Positions 1 to 8,572 of a stretch of DNA of 64,000 nucleotides are shown in pieces; position 1 is the first letter of the stretch, and each line of letters opens with the position of its first letter. Location: assembly GCF_030540545.1 (NCBI RefSeq), contig NZ_JAUNVZ010000002.1, positions 248,001-312,000 of the forward strand, in the 5' to 3' direction. The notes below the pieces were generated by a model. It searched no databases. It had not been told where the DNA came from and worked only from the letters and a program-made list of their open reading frames with translations. This stretch comes from Rothia sp. (in: high G+C Gram-positive bacteria) (lineage in GTDB: Bacteria > Actinomycetota > Actinomycetes > Actinomycetales > Micrococcaceae). Both the position numbers and the translations under genes were made by a program.

Positions 1-767
1 CGCGGGTGCAGCTCACGGCTTTTCCGCAGTATTGGGTGCACGGCAGCCAATTGTTTCCGCTCAATGTCCCGGTTGATTCTGCTGCCTGGTATGCCGGTAT
101 TGTGCCCGCCCTGTTGCTAGGGTTTAAGAATGGCGGGCGTACCGATGCGCTGCCTCTGCTTTCTAGTGCCTGCGCCGATGCTCTGCTGATTTCTATGGGG
201 CGGGCACTTTCCGCCACCGACAGCTTAGCTGGTATTCACCCGGGGCAGAAGCTTGCGGTGCTTTATCCGCCCTCGCGTGCCTCGAGCCTGCGCGCTCGCG
301 GATATAATCCCGCCCAGCTGCTAATTGAGGATGCATGCCGTCGTTTGAACTCCGGTGAGCATCCGGGTAGTGCCCTGTTGCGGGAATTTCAGATCGAGCT
401 GCAGCCGGCACCGGCTCTTTCTCTTTGTTCGGAGAATTTTAGTGCTCGGCTACTGGGCGCTCTGGGGATCTCTTCGCTCTCAGGGCAGGGCTCTCGTGAC
501 GGGGCGGCGGGGGAGCAGAAGTCCCTGAATATGGCGCAACGCTATAGGAATGCGCCTCGTTTTGCTGTGGCTCAAGGCTGGGCTTCGCGCCTTTATCAGC
601 GTCCCTGCTTGGTTTTTGATGATGTGTTCACCTCGGGCGCGACCATGAGGGCAGCTTTAGAATGCGTGCACGCTGCCGGTGCTATTGCTGTGGGCGCGGT
701 GACTTTGGCGCGCGTGCCGGATAAGCAGCAGGTGTTGGATGCGCGCTATGTTCGTGTCCCTGAGTAA
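1..767 (+). CDS. comF: ComF family phosphoribosyltransferase-like protein (5' end outside window)
   Basis: The reading frame is open to the left edge. The first possible start inside the window is a GTG at 6 with no ribosome binding site, so the gene probably begins upstream and its usual N-terminal zinc-finger part is missing here. The visible part carries the PRPP-binding motif of the phosphoribosyltransferase fold (CLVFDDVFTSGATM) near the C-terminus, followed by a typical alternating beta-helix end. A conserved arginine-rich segment (RASSLRARGYNPAQLL) matches ComF, where it reads R-x-R-G-x-N-x-x. ComF proteins are linked to DNA uptake in competent bacteria, but in Actinobacteria the role is unproven. 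Lying directly before hpf and secA is the arrangement known from Mycobacterium (Rv3242c-Rv3241c-Rv3240c), which supports the call. Confidence 0.85.
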   Translation, partial: RVQLTAFPQYWVHGSQLFPLNVPVDSAAWYAGIVPALLLGFKNGGRTDALPLLSSACADALLISMGRALSATDSLAGIHPGQKLAVLYPPSRASSLRARGYNPAQLLIEDACRRLNSGEHPGSALLREFQIELQPAPALSLCSENFSARLLGALGISSLSGQGSRDGAAGEQKSLNMAQRYRNAPRFAVAQGWASRLYQRPCLVFDDVFTSGATMRAALECVHAAGAIAVGAVTLARVPDKQQVLDARYVRVPE

Positions 768-909
768 AGGGTATGTGTAGAGAGCGGTGCGTATATCAGC
801 ACATCTTTATGCATAAATGCTCACAAAATATCAGTGTATCCCGCGCGCAGTGTGGGAATCAAGGGGTTTGGCTCAGGAAGAAAGCCTTTGTCATAATCTG
901 TAATATTCA

Positions 910-937
910 GTGACATAGACCATATTCACGCTAGAAT
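910..937 (+). promoter_or_regulatory. Probable promoter of hpf
   Basis: A -35-like GTGACA (910-915) is followed after 16 bases by a -10-like TAGAAT (932-937). This predicts a leader of roughly 80 bases before the GTG at 1024. The leader holds short C-rich and G-rich runs around 974-996 that could pair. Confidence 0.45.
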
Positions 938-1023
938 GGTGACAAGGAGACGCACAAGGAAGGCGCTCCTGGTACCCCCGTCAACCGGCAGGGGTGCAAA
1001 CCCACCACCACTGGAGGGAAATC

Positions 1024-1668
1024 GTGGAAGTCAACATCTACGGCCGCAACATCAAGATCTCTGAACGCCTGCAGGAGCATGTGGAAGAGAAGGTCCAGAA
1101 GTTTGAACAGCTCGGTGACCGTGTGGAAACCATTGACGTGAAGTTCACCAAGGAAGGTCATCTGGGCGGCGAGTCCATTCGCGTTGAAATTACCGTAGGC
1201 GGTCGCGGCCCGGTACTGCGCGCCGAAGGTCAGGGGCACGATAAGTTCTCTGTCTTCGATGAAACCTACGTTAAACTGCTCGAGCGCCTGCGCCGCGCAC
1301 GCGACCGTCGTAAGCTGCAAAAGCACGGCGGCAAGCACCCCGTCTCTGTAGCCGATGCAACCGGCTCCATTCCCGTGGTGGGCGATAACGGTATCGCCCT
1401 GACCGAGATTCTGCTCTCGGATGTTCCCGCTGAAGAAGCCGCCTTTGACACCGAGGTCTCCCTGGAAGACGAGGCAGCATCCCCGATCGAGATTCGCCGT
1501 AAGAGCTTCGCCGGTGAGCGCCTGACCCCCGCCGAGGCAGTGGACCGCATGGAGCTGGTCGGTCACGACTTCTACCTGTATATTGATGCAGAAACCGGCG
1601 CCCCCGCCGCGGCATACCGCCGTAAGGGCTGGAGCTACGGCAGTATCACCCTGGATGGGCAGTCCTAA
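1024..1668 (+). CDS. hpf: Ribosome hibernation promoting factor, long form (HPF/RaiA)
   Basis: A 214-residue protein that binds the 30S subunit and drives 100S ribosome dimer formation in stationary phase or stress. Residues 1-100 form the S30AE/RaiA domain (MEVNIYGRNIKISERL at the start). After a variable linker comes the conserved C-terminal dimerisation domain (RKSFAGERLTPAEAVDRM, then YRRKGWSYGSITL), so this is the long form typical of Actinobacteria. I chose the GTG at 1024 because GGAGGG at 1013-1018 is correctly spaced and the family starts with this sequence. An upstream GTG at 994 would add ten unrelated residues. The order comF-hpf-secA is conserved in Actinobacteria. A strong hairpin terminator follows at 1737-1779. 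Confidence 0.95.
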   Translation: MEVNIYGRNIKISERLQEHVEEKVQKFEQLGDRVETIDVKFTKEGHLGGESIRVEITVGGRGPVLRAEGQGHDKFSVFDETYVKLLERLRRARDRRKLQKHGGKHPVSVADATGSIPVVGDNGIALTEILLSDVPAEEAAFDTEVSLEDEAASPIEIRRKSFAGERLTPAEAVDRMELVGHDFYLYIDAETGAPAAAYRRKGWSYGSITLDGQS

Positions 1669-1736
1669 ACGCTCAGCCCGCTCTAGTCTCTAGAGTCTGA
1701 ATACGTGTACTGCAAAGCATCGGTACATTCCTTTGA

Positions 1737-1779
1737 AACCCCCGCTGTATATATCTATCGGATAGACACAGCGGGGGTT
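1737..1779 (+). terminator. Hairpin terminator after hpf
   Basis: Perfect 12-bp stem (AACCCCCGCTGT with ACAGCGGGGGTT) around an AT-rich 19-base loop, 68 bases after the hpf stop. The remaining 220 bases up to secA hold no gene; TAAAAT (1861-1866) and TACAAT (1916-1921) are possible -10 boxes, but I found no convincing -35 partner. Confidence 0.75.
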
Positions 1780-2001
1780 ATTGTGCCGTAGCGCTGTATC
1801 TAGGAATAGCGCAACGACCACGCCGCAGATAGCGCTCTATAGCGTGAGAGAGCCGAAAAGTAAAATATTCTCGCGCTCTTGGCGTAGAACTTAGGTAGAA
1901 ACAGGCTCCCTAACATACAATGGGTTAGGAAAGCCTCAAAACGGCGCGCGCCCTTCCTCGCCCGCCGTGAAGGAACGTACAGAAAAGGAGCACAGGGTAA
2001 C

Positions 2002-4608
2002 GTGGCATCTCTGCTTGAGAAAATCCTCCGTACCGGTGATAAGAAGGTTCTAAACCAGCTGAAGAAGTACACCGAGCTGGTGAACTCTCTGGAAGACACC
2101 TTCGCCGAGATGAGCGATGAAGAGCTGCGCTCGCAAACCGACGAATTCCGCAAGCGCGTGGAAGATGGCGAGTCCCTGGATGTTCTGCTGCCCGAAGCCT
2201 TCGCTGTGGTGCGCGAAGCCTCCAAGCGAACCCTGGGCAAGCGCCACTACGATGTGCAGATTATGGGCGGTGCTGCCCTGCACCTGGGCAATATCGCTGA
2301 AATGAAGACCGGTGAAGGTAAGACCCTGGTTGCAACCCTGCCCGCATACTTGAACGCCCTGACCGGCAAGGGCGTGCACATTGTGACCGTGAACGACTAC
2401 CTGGCGGAATACCAGGCGAACCTGATGGGTCGCGTATTCCGTTTCCTGGGTATGGAGTGCGGCGTGATCCTGTCCAATATGGATCCGAGCGAGCGTCGCA
2501 AGCAGTACGAAGCTGATATTACCTACGGCACCAATAATGAGTTCGGCTTCGACTACCTGCGCGATAATATGGCCTGGACCGTCGAGGAGCAGGTGCAGCG
2601 CGGTCACAACTTCGCCATTATTGACGAGGTTGACTCCATTCTGATTGATGAGGCACGTACCCCTCTGATTATTTCCGGTCCCGCAGCGGGCGAGGCAAAC
2701 CGCTGGTACGCCGAATTTGCGCGCATTGCTCGCGAGCAGCTCAAGCTGGGCGAAGACTACGAAGCGGACGAGAAGAAGCGCACCGTGGGCATCCTTGAAC
2801 CCGGTATTGATAAGGTCGAGGATCACCTGGGTGTTAAGAACCTCTACGAATCTAAGAACACCCCGCTGATTGGCTTCCTGAACAACGCCATTAAGGCTAA
2901 GGAGCTGTTCCACAATAATAAGGATTATGTGGTTCTCAACGGTGAGGTGCTCATTGTTGACGAGCACACCGGTCGTATTCTGCCCGGCCGCCGCTACAAT
3001 GACGGTATCCACCAGGCTATCGAGGCGAAGGAAGGCGTCGAGATTAAGCCTGAGAACCAGACCATGGCGACTGTAACCCTGCAGAATTACTTCCGCATGT
3101 ACGATAAGCTCTCGGGCATGACCGGTACCGCTGAAACCGAAGCGGCAGAGTTCATGAACACCTACGAGCTGGGTGTTGTTGCCATCCCGACCAATAAGGG
3201 CGTGCACCGTAAGGATCAGCCCGATAAGGTGTACCGCGACGAGATTGCCAAGTTCAAGGCGGTTGTCGAGGATATTAAAGAACGCCACGAAAAGGGCCAG
3301 CCGGTGCTGGTGGGTACTGCCAGCGTGCAGAACTCCGAGTACCTCTCCAAGCAGCTAACCGCTGCCGGTATTCGCCACGAGGTGCTCAACGCGAAGAACA
3401 ATGCGCGTGAGGCACATATTGTGGCGCAGGCGGGCCACAAGGGTGCTGTCACCGTGGCAACCAATATGGCCGGTCGCGGTACCGATATTATGCTCGGCGG
3501 CAACCCCGAATTCGAAGCCGTTGAGAAGATGACTCAGCTGGGTCTGGATCCGAACACCAACCCGGAAGAGTACGAGAAGCGCTGGCCGGATGTCCTTGCC
3601 GATTGCGAAGAAGCCGCTAAGGCTGAGCATGAGGAAGTCAAGGAACTGGGTGGCCTGTACGTGCTGGGTACCGAACGTCACGAATCGCGCCGTATTGATA
3701 ACCAGCTGCGCGGTCGTTCCGGCCGTCAGGGCGACCCGGGCGAGTCCCGATTCTACCTCTCCCTGGCTGATGATTTGATGCGCCTGTTCAATACCGGCAT
3801 GGCAACCCGCCTGATGGCTGTTGCCCCGGAGGACGCCCCCATTGAATCCAAGCTGGTCTCCCGCGCTATTGCTAACGCCCAGGCGAATGTTGAGGGTCGT
3901 AATGCTGAGCAGCGGAAGAACGTGCTCAAGTATGACGATGTGCTCAACCGTCAGCGTGAAGCGATCTACAAGGACCGCACCGCGATCCTGCAGGGCGATG
4001 ACCTCAAGGACCAGATCCAGAGCTTTATTGACGAGACCCTAACCAGCACCATTGATGCTCGCGTTGCCGAAGGCCACGCGGAGGACTGGGACTTTGACGA
4101 GCTCTGGGATGCGCTCAAGACCGTCTACCCGATCAACTTGAGTGTGGATGACCTGGCGGAAGAAGCCGGCTCCAAGGCGAAGATTGATCGTGAGCTGCTG
4201 GTTAAGGAAATCCTGGCGGATGCGCACATTGTCTACGATGAGCGCGAGGAGTCCGTGGGTGAAGAGGCTATGCGCGAGATTGAGCGTCGCGTGATGCTCT
4301 CGGTTATCGGTCAGCGCTGGCCCGAGCACCTCTACGAGATGGATTACCTGAAGGAAGGTATCGGTCTGCGCGCCATGGCACAGCGTGACCCGCTGGTGGA
4401 ATACCAGCGCGAGGGCTACACCATGTACCAGGATATGATTGGCGCGATCCGTGAGGAAACCGTGACCTACCTGTTCAACCTGGACCTGTCCAAGCAGCGT
4501 ACTCAGGCGTCCAGCGTGCAGCTGGCGGCGCCTTCTCGCCCGAAGTTCCTGCAGTACTCCGCACCCAATGAGGACGGCGAGGTAGAGGTTACCAGCCGCG
4601 AATCCTAA
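2002..4608 (+). CDS. secA: Preprotein translocase ATPase SecA
   Basis: The motor ATPase that pushes unfolded preproteins through SecYEG. The 868-residue protein has Walker A MKTGEGKT at 101-108, the DEAD-type IIDEVD at 206-211, and the preprotein cross-linking and helical scaffold regions to the end. The second nucleotide-binding domain includes [14 protein letters not shown] and [13 protein letters not shown]. The C-terminus (ends VTSRES) lacks the zinc-binding cysteine tail of E. coli SecA, as is usual in Actinobacteria. The start is a GTG with AAAAGGAG at 1983-1990. Its position after hpf matches secA1 of Mycobacterium (Rv3240c), so this is the housekeeping copy. Highly biased codons (AAG for lysine, GGT/GGC for glycine) suggest strong expression. 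Confidence 0.98.
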   Translation: MASLLEKILRTGDKKVLNQLKKYTELVNSLEDTFAEMSDEELRSQTDEFRKRVEDGESLDVLLPEAFAVVREASKRTLGKRHYDVQIMGGAALHLGNIAEMKTGEGKTLVATLPAYLNALTGKGVHIVTVNDYLAEYQANLMGRVFRFLGMECGVILSNMDPSERRKQYEADITYGTNNEFGFDYLRDNMAWTVEEQVQRGHNFAIIDEVDSILIDEARTPLIISGPAAGEANRWYAEFARIAREQLKLGEDYEADEKKRTVGILEPGIDKVEDHLGVKNLYESKNTPLIGFLNNAIKAKELFHNNKDYVVLNGEVLIVDEHTGRILPGRRYNDGIHQAIEAKEGVEIKPENQTMATVTLQNYFRMYDKLSGMTGTAETEAAEFMNTYELGVVAIPTNKGVHRKDQPDKVYRDEIAKFKAVVEDIKERHEKGQPVLVGTASVQNSEYLSKQLTAAGIRHEVLNAKNNAREAHIVAQAGHKGAVTVATNMAGRGTDIMLGGNPEFEAVEKMTQLGLDPNTNPEEYEKRWPDVLADCEEAAKAEHEEVKELGGLYVLGTERHESRRIDNQLRGRSGRQGDPGESRFYLSLADDLMRLFNTGMATRLMAVAPEDAPIESKLVSRAIANAQANVEGRNAEQRKNVLKYDDVLNRQREAIYKDRTAILQGDDLKDQIQSFIDETLTSTIDARVAEGHAEDWDFDELWDALKTVYPINLSVDDLAEEAGSKAKIDRELLVKEILADAHIVYDEREESVGEEAMREIERRVMLSVIGQRWPEHLYEMDYLKEGIGLRAMAQRDPLVEYQREGYTMYQDMIGAIREETVTYLFNLDLSKQRTQASSVQLAAPSRPKFLQYSAPNEDGEVEVTSRES

Positions 4609-4625
4609 GCTTTTCTAAAGCACGG

Positions 4626-4662
4626 CACAGGGAGGTACCCCGTAACGGGGTACCTCCCTGTG
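4626..4662. terminator. Bidirectional hairpin terminator between secA and the Rv3235-like gene
   Basis: Perfect 17-bp inverted repeat (4626-4642 and 4646-4662) with a 3-base centre, sitting between two convergent genes. No long T-run follows on either strand. Confidence 0.75.
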
Positions 4663-4691
4663 CGGTATATTGTGCTGTCTTCACTGAGGGT

Positions 4692-5459
4692 TTAGGCGTA
4701 TTCAAAAGCGCTAATGACCATACGGTGATTCTGGCGGGTCATCTGCATAGCCACCATGATCGCGCGGGTACCCACGGTGACCCAGAGCAGCACCTCAAAG
4801 CGGGCTCCGGCGGCGCGGCAGACGTGAATGCGGTGCACTCGTACCGCCCCGCGCGAATCAATGCTGTGCTCAGAACGGCTACGGTAACGGCGCATCTGCT
4901 CACCGCACTCGGGAGTGCACCAGGAAGCAAGATGAGTAAAAGCACGCGAGCCCTGCAAATACTCAAAGAATGCCACGCTCAGACCCGAGCAGAGGGTTTG
5001 TATCCGCTGAATCTGCTGGGATTGAGTATCCGGTGCGGAGCTTGAAAAGCGCGGGGTTATGGGTGCCGGCTGCGCTGACTGGGACGCTGACTGAGCTTTT
5101 GCCTGCGCCGCTTTGGCATGGCGGGCACGTACCGAAGCGAGCTTTTTGGCACCTGAGGCACCGGGGCGTAGATGCTCACGGGGTGCACGCAATCCTAAGG
5201 GTGAGGGGATCAGAGCGGGCTTAGCGTTCGGTGCCACCGGTGAGGGTGCGCTCTGCGGGCTCTGTACATCGGTGCTATCTGCAGCCTGCTGCGCGTATTG
5301 CTCTGCGCGCTGACGGCGATAACGGTGCAGGGGAGTAAGGGTCAGTCCCGCCTCTGTGCGTGCCTGCCGACCGGTGTGGGCACTGGGCATGCGCTTGCGG
5401 GCGTAGTAGGGGTTCTGCGGCTGCGGTGCCGGGTTATTGGGCATAAAGGATGTCATCAT
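4692..5459 (-). CDS. Rv3235-family (DUF6459-like) protein
   Basis: A 255-residue protein of unknown function. The first 140 residues are low-complexity, rich in Ala, Pro, Gln and Ser, and probably disordered. The C-terminal ~110 residues form a small alpha-beta domain (IQTLCSGLSVAFFEYLQGSR, then GAVRVHRIHVCRAAGARFEV, then VRFEVLLWV-like strands) that resembles the Rv3235 family found near secA1 in Mycobacterium. AAGGAG lies only a few bases before two adjacent ATG codons (5459 and 5456), and the second has the better spacing. No signal peptide or membrane segment is visible. It faces the LysM gene in the same orientation and may be co-transcribed with it; a cell-envelope role is only a guess from that neighbourhood. 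Confidence 0.7.
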   Translation of the reverse strand: MMTSFMPNNPAPQPQNPYYARKRMPSAHTGRQARTEAGLTLTPLHRYRRQRAEQYAQQAADSTDVQSPQSAPSPVAPNAKPALIPSPLGLRAPREHLRPGASGAKKLASVRARHAKAAQAKAQSASQSAQPAPITPRFSSSAPDTQSQQIQRIQTLCSGLSVAFFEYLQGSRAFTHLASWCTPECGEQMRRYRSRSEHSIDSRGAVRVHRIHVCRAAGARFEVLLWVTVGTRAIMVAMQMTRQNHRMVISAFEYA

Positions 5460-5526
5460 AACTCCTTAAGATTTTTATCATCGGTGATATAGCGTGGGAG
5501 GGGATTCGCTCGACCCGTTGTAGGCT

Positions 5527-6264
5527 CTAATATGCCGGAAGAATCAAGCGGGTTCCCGGATAAATCAGGTGCGGATTGGAACTCAACGGAGGCTGATTCT
5601 GACGGTGAATCTGCAGGGTGTACTCCATAATCTGAGCGTTTGTTGCTCCCGGCCCCAGGGTTGTGCGGGCAATATCCCAGAGATTATCCCCGCACACTAC
5701 GGTGTATTCCTGAGGCGTATGCTGGCTGTGACTCTCTGGCAAGCCGTGCGGGTCCGGCGTCGCCGGGAAGAAAGGCGATGCGGAGCTAGAATGCATTATC
5801 AGTGTCGAGGAATGTTCGTGTATCTGCCATGCCTGCTGAAGGATGACCTCCTGAACTCCTGTTTCCTGAGCCCCTGTGCCTTGAGCTTGGGCAGCAGGAA
5901 TAGCGCTGAAGGTACTGACCGCGCTCAAGCTGAGGCCGCTCATACTCAGAGCCAGCTGGCGCATCCAGCGCGGTAGGAAAATCGAGCCCTGCTCGAGCTG
6001 CTCTAGAGCCGAGGCGAGCTGATGGGAACGGTAGAGTTCGCGCAGGCGGTGCGTATAGCGTTGGAACCTTAGGCAGCTGAAAGCCCACCACAGGATACTT
6101 AAGGCGCAGAAGAGCATAGCGCCCAGTAGTAGAGCCTGTTCTACGGGCTGACCGTAGAGGCTGCTGCGCCTATAGAGCTGCAGAAGCTGGTAGAGCATAA
6201 TACCCAGTGCTGCCGGAAAGATCAGGCTGAGCGTCAATGCTCCGAGAGTGCTTTTGGTATTCAT
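5527..6264 (-). CDS. LysM-domain membrane protein
   Basis: A 245-residue protein with two N-terminal membrane segments (roughly residues 8-28 and 45-65), a basic stretch, a third hydrophobic segment near 115-135, and a C-terminal LysM domain. The LysM motif starts YTVVCGDNLWDIARTTLG and ends LIYPGTRLILPAY, the usual pattern for peptidoglycan binding outside the membrane. The start at 6264 (MNTKST) is preferred over an upstream ATG at 6369 because GAGGAG sits 6-7 bases before it; the longer form would add 35 residues with no Shine-Dalgarno. It lies upstream of the Rv3235-like gene on the same strand with 67 bases between. A role in cell wall attachment or maintenance is likely, but no enzyme domain is present. 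Confidence 0.75.
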   Translation of the reverse strand: MNTKSTLGALTLSLIFPAALGIMLYQLLQLYRRSSLYGQPVEQALLLGAMLFCALSILWWAFSCLRFQRYTHRLRELYRSHQLASALEQLEQGSIFLPRWMRQLALSMSGLSLSAVSTFSAIPAAQAQGTGAQETGVQEVILQQAWQIHEHSSTLIMHSSSASPFFPATPDPHGLPESHSQHTPQEYTVVCGDNLWDIARTTLGPGATNAQIMEYTLQIHRQNQPPLSSNPHLIYPGTRLILPAY

Positions 6265-6390
6265 CGGTGACTCCTCAAAGCGTTCAACTATGTCGTTTGA
6301 GATAATTTGATACTCATATACTGTCGCATGTATCACTGTCTTGTAAAGCCAACACGCCAAAATCAGCAAATATTACGAAAATAAAGTATC

Positions 6391-6403
6391 AAATGGCACC
6401 AAA
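6391..6403. promoter_or_regulatory. Candidate operator motif AAATGGCACCAAA
   Basis: This 13-base motif recurs with one change at 7605-7617 (AAATGGCATCAAA). Both copies lie in divergent intergenic regions close to the small HTH gene at 7166-7408, which makes it a possible binding site for that protein. This is inference. Confidence 0.25.
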
Positions 6404-6470
6404 ACACACATTTATGAGGTATCTGTCCGTAACATTCGGAGAACTTGAGCTTTAGTTATACCCTCAAACT

Positions 6471-7052
6471 ATGAACCTGGAACACTATCTCCGCGATCTT
6501 GAACTGCGTTTTGACGCCGAGCAGCGCCTGGCCCTGGAAGCCGAAACGCGCGAAGCGGCACGCGCTGAATACTCCCGCATTAGCCTCCAAGAACGTCTGG
6601 CGCCACTGCTGGGGGAACGGGTTCTTCTCTGCGCCGCCGATGGGCAACACTATCACGGGCAGCTTGCCGCCCTGGGTAATGGCTGGCTGCAGGTGCTGGG
6701 GGAGAGCTATAGTGCGGTCGTGCCCGCACACTCCATACTCTGGTGGGAAAGCAGTGAGGATGTGGGGCGTAGCGATGTGCGAGTCGGGCGTTATCGTATG
6801 GGCTTTTCCGTCATGCTGCGCGCCTATAGTGCAAGCCGTCAGGTGGTGACCCTGAGTTTATATGGCACCCCTGGGGCTCAGGTGGCGGAAATGAGCGGCT
6901 ATATTGCGCGCGTGGGTGCCGATTTTCTGGAGCTGCTGCCGGTGCAACCCGCCGGAGCCGAACTCTATGGGTCATCCCGCGCTTCACGCAGGAGCGTGCG
7001 CATTATTCCCCTGGGTGGCATTGCGGCTATTGTGAGCTCAAGTGCTCTCTAG
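6471..7052 (+). CDS. Conserved protein of unknown function
   Basis: A soluble 193-residue protein that I cannot assign to a named family. Residues 1-45 are a charged helix (LRDLELRFDAEQRLALEAET), possibly a coiled coil. The rest is rich in beta strands and resembles small-barrel folds, with two similar halves: GERVLLCAADGQHYHGQLAA near 48-67 and GYIARVGADFLELLPV near 142-157. There is no signal peptide or membrane segment. No Shine-Dalgarno precedes the ATG. Instead TATACC (6457-6462) ends nine bases before it, which fits a leaderless transcript. Such genes next to a small HTH protein are common in Micrococcaceae, but their function is unknown to me. Confidence 0.65.
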   Translation: MNLEHYLRDLELRFDAEQRLALEAETREAARAEYSRISLQERLAPLLGERVLLCAADGQHYHGQLAALGNGWLQVLGESYSAVVPAHSILWWESSEDVGRSDVRVGRYRMGFSVMLRAYSASRQVVTLSLYGTPGAQVAEMSGYIARVGADFLELLPVQPAGAELYGSSRASRRSVRIIPLGGIAAIVSSSAL

Positions 7053-7104
7053 GGGGTGGGGCTCTCATAATGCGCTGAAATAGCCGATCAGGGGCTACGA
7101 AAAT

Positions 7105-7151
7105 ACAGGTAGAGCCGGGAAAGAGTAATACTCTTTCCCGGCTCTACCTGT
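7105..7151. terminator. Bidirectional hairpin terminator
   Basis: Perfect 23-bp inverted repeat (7105-7127 and 7129-7151) between the convergent genes ending at 7052 and 7166. The true loop must be a few bases wider than the single unpaired base. Confidence 0.8.
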
Positions 7152-7165
7152 AGTAGGCGTGCGAG

Positions 7166-7408
7166 TTATGCCTCTGCCTTGGCCTTGGAACGCTTAGAGC
7201 TCTTCTGTGCAGAAATAGCCTGGCGGGTCTGGGAGTGGCGATCTTCGATGTACTCCTCAAAGCGGGTGCGCTCAATGCGCCACTGGTTACGACCGCCAAT
7301 CTGAATTGCGGGCAGTTCGCCGCTGCGCACCAAAGCACGAACCTGGCTCAGTGACACCTGCAGCTCTTCTGCGACGTCATTCAAAGTCAAGAAACGAGGT
7401 GCATTCAT
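7166..7408 (-). CDS. Small helix-turn-helix protein, excisionase/BldC type
   Basis: An 80-residue DNA-binding protein. The MerR/excisionase-type HTH lies at residues 6-55 (FLTLNDVAEELQVSLSQVRA, then SGELPAIQIGGRNQWRIER), where the last part is the typical beta-hairpin wing. A basic tail follows (KSSKRSKAKAEA). The start ATG at 7408 has AGGAG seven bases upstream; starting at 7447 would add 13 unrelated residues without a ribosome binding site. It is a stand-alone gene ended by the hairpin at 7105-7151. No integrase or phage gene is nearby, so it is more likely a chromosomal regulator like BldC than an excisionase. The region upstream (7409-7874) holds a palindrome and a repeated motif that could be its target. 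Confidence 0.85.
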   Translation of the reverse strand: MNAPRFLTLNDVAEELQVSLSQVRALVRSGELPAIQIGGRNQWRIERTRFEEYIEDRHSQTRQAISAQKSSKRSKAKAEA

Positions 7409-7874
7409 ACTTAAACTCCTGACTATGGGTGCTCCGGAAGGGAACAAACTCGTTGATTCTTGCTGAGAGGGTAATGTCCCTCTGTACTATCAGTATACAC
7501 CTTATGTGAAGCTCCACGCTGGAAGATGAAGGGTTTTAGATAAAATATTCCAAAACTTCAGATTAGCAGAGTGAAACACGGTCATTCGTCATCAAGTGGG
7601 AATTAAATGGCATCAAATGCATGATTTGACCACAGAAACGCTCTCTGGGAGTGAACGACCTTGACCATCATACACCCCTGGTGACTCAGACCGCACATTC
7701 TGACCAATAGAATCTACAGAATTATCTCATTTGGTGTTTGTAACATTTGCTTCATATATCGTATTCTCCACAGACGCGTGCTAGCCTATGAACGGAATTG
7801 AGAGCACCGATATATCAATTCCGACACACCAACCACCGCTCGCACACCGGCGAGCTCTTCCGAAAGGTCACCGC
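7409..7874. other. Intergenic regulatory region between the HTH gene and the SAF gene
   Basis: About 465 bases with no supported gene. It contains AAATGGCATCAAA (7605-7617), which matches a motif at 6391, overlapped by a short palindrome TCAAAT-N5-ATTTGA (7613-7629). A -10-like TATACT lies on the minus strand around 7490. An ATG at 7788 is in frame with the SAF gene but has no ribosome binding site. Confidence 0.4.
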
Positions 7875-8570
7875 GTGACACAACCAACCACCGTGTACCG
7901 CGCGCCCGAGATTAAACCGTCCACCGCAGGACGGAATGCATCCCGCTTGCGCGACCCCCGCATGCTGCTGGGCCTCCTACTCTGCGCCGCCTCCTTTATC
8001 GGCGTGCAAAGCTACGCTCAAGGCAGCAACAGCACCCAGAACTACTACGTCGCTACACGCGAAATACATATTGGCGAAAAACTGGATGAGAGCGCCTTCC
8101 AAACCCGCCCCATGAACCTGGGCGATAGCGCAGGCTCCTACTATGCTGCCGACCAGAAGCCCACCGGTTACGCAAACCGCCATATGGCAGCCGGCAACCT
8201 GATCTCCAAAGACTCCGTGAGCGCAGAGTACTCCCAAAATCGACGCGCCGTAAGCGTTGCCATGGATAAAAACACCATTGCCCACCTGCACGCGGGCGAT
8301 AGCGTGGACATTTGGGTAATTGGCGAAAACGCCTCCAAAACCGGCGCCGACGGGCAAACACAGGGAGCAGCGCCCATTGCCCATAACGCCGAAATAGTCT
8401 CCATTAATAGCGAAGAAAACGTACTGGGCTCCACCGGCAAAGCCAGCGTGCAGGTGCTGGTCAGTCAAGAAGAATTGACCAATGTGGTTGCCGCAACCAA
8501 CGGCAAGGATATTGTGCGCATGGTTCCGGCACAGCCTGCAGGGGCCGCCCCGAGCGCGAAAGGGAACTAA
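7875..8570 (+). CDS. SAF-domain protein, CpaB/RcpC-like
   Basis: A 231-residue protein with one N-terminal membrane helix (residues about 30-48, RMLLGLLLCAASFIGVQSYA) and an extracytoplasmic SAF domain (YYVATREIHIGEKLDESAFQ onward to about residue 120). SAF proteins of the CpaB/RcpC type sit in Tad pilus systems and are thought to contact the wall or secretin; Gram-positive bacteria use a short form like this one. I favour the GTG at 7875, preceded by GAAAGG; an ATG at 7788 would add 29 residues but lacks a ribosome binding site. The stop is three bases from the GTG of the TadZ/Ssd-like ATPase gene, so both form one operon. The rest of the tad locus lies 13 kb downstream. Confidence 0.8.
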   Translation: MTQPTTVYRAPEIKPSTAGRNASRLRDPRMLLGLLLCAASFIGVQSYAQGSNSTQNYYVATREIHIGEKLDESAFQTRPMNLGDSAGSYYAADQKPTGYANRHMAAGNLISKDSVSAEYSQNRRAVSVAMDKNTIAHLHAGDSVDIWVIGENASKTGADGQTQGAAPIAHNAEIVSINSEENVLGSTGKASVQVLVSQEELTNVVAATNGKDIVRMVPAQPAGAAPSAKGN

Positions 8571-8572
8571 GA

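Noticed and set aside
2050..3288. 412-codon frame antisense to secA
   Set aside because: Shadow of secA codon bias.
7166..7408. Phage excisionase
   Set aside because: No integrase, attachment site or phage gene is near; more likely a chromosomal BldC-like regulator.
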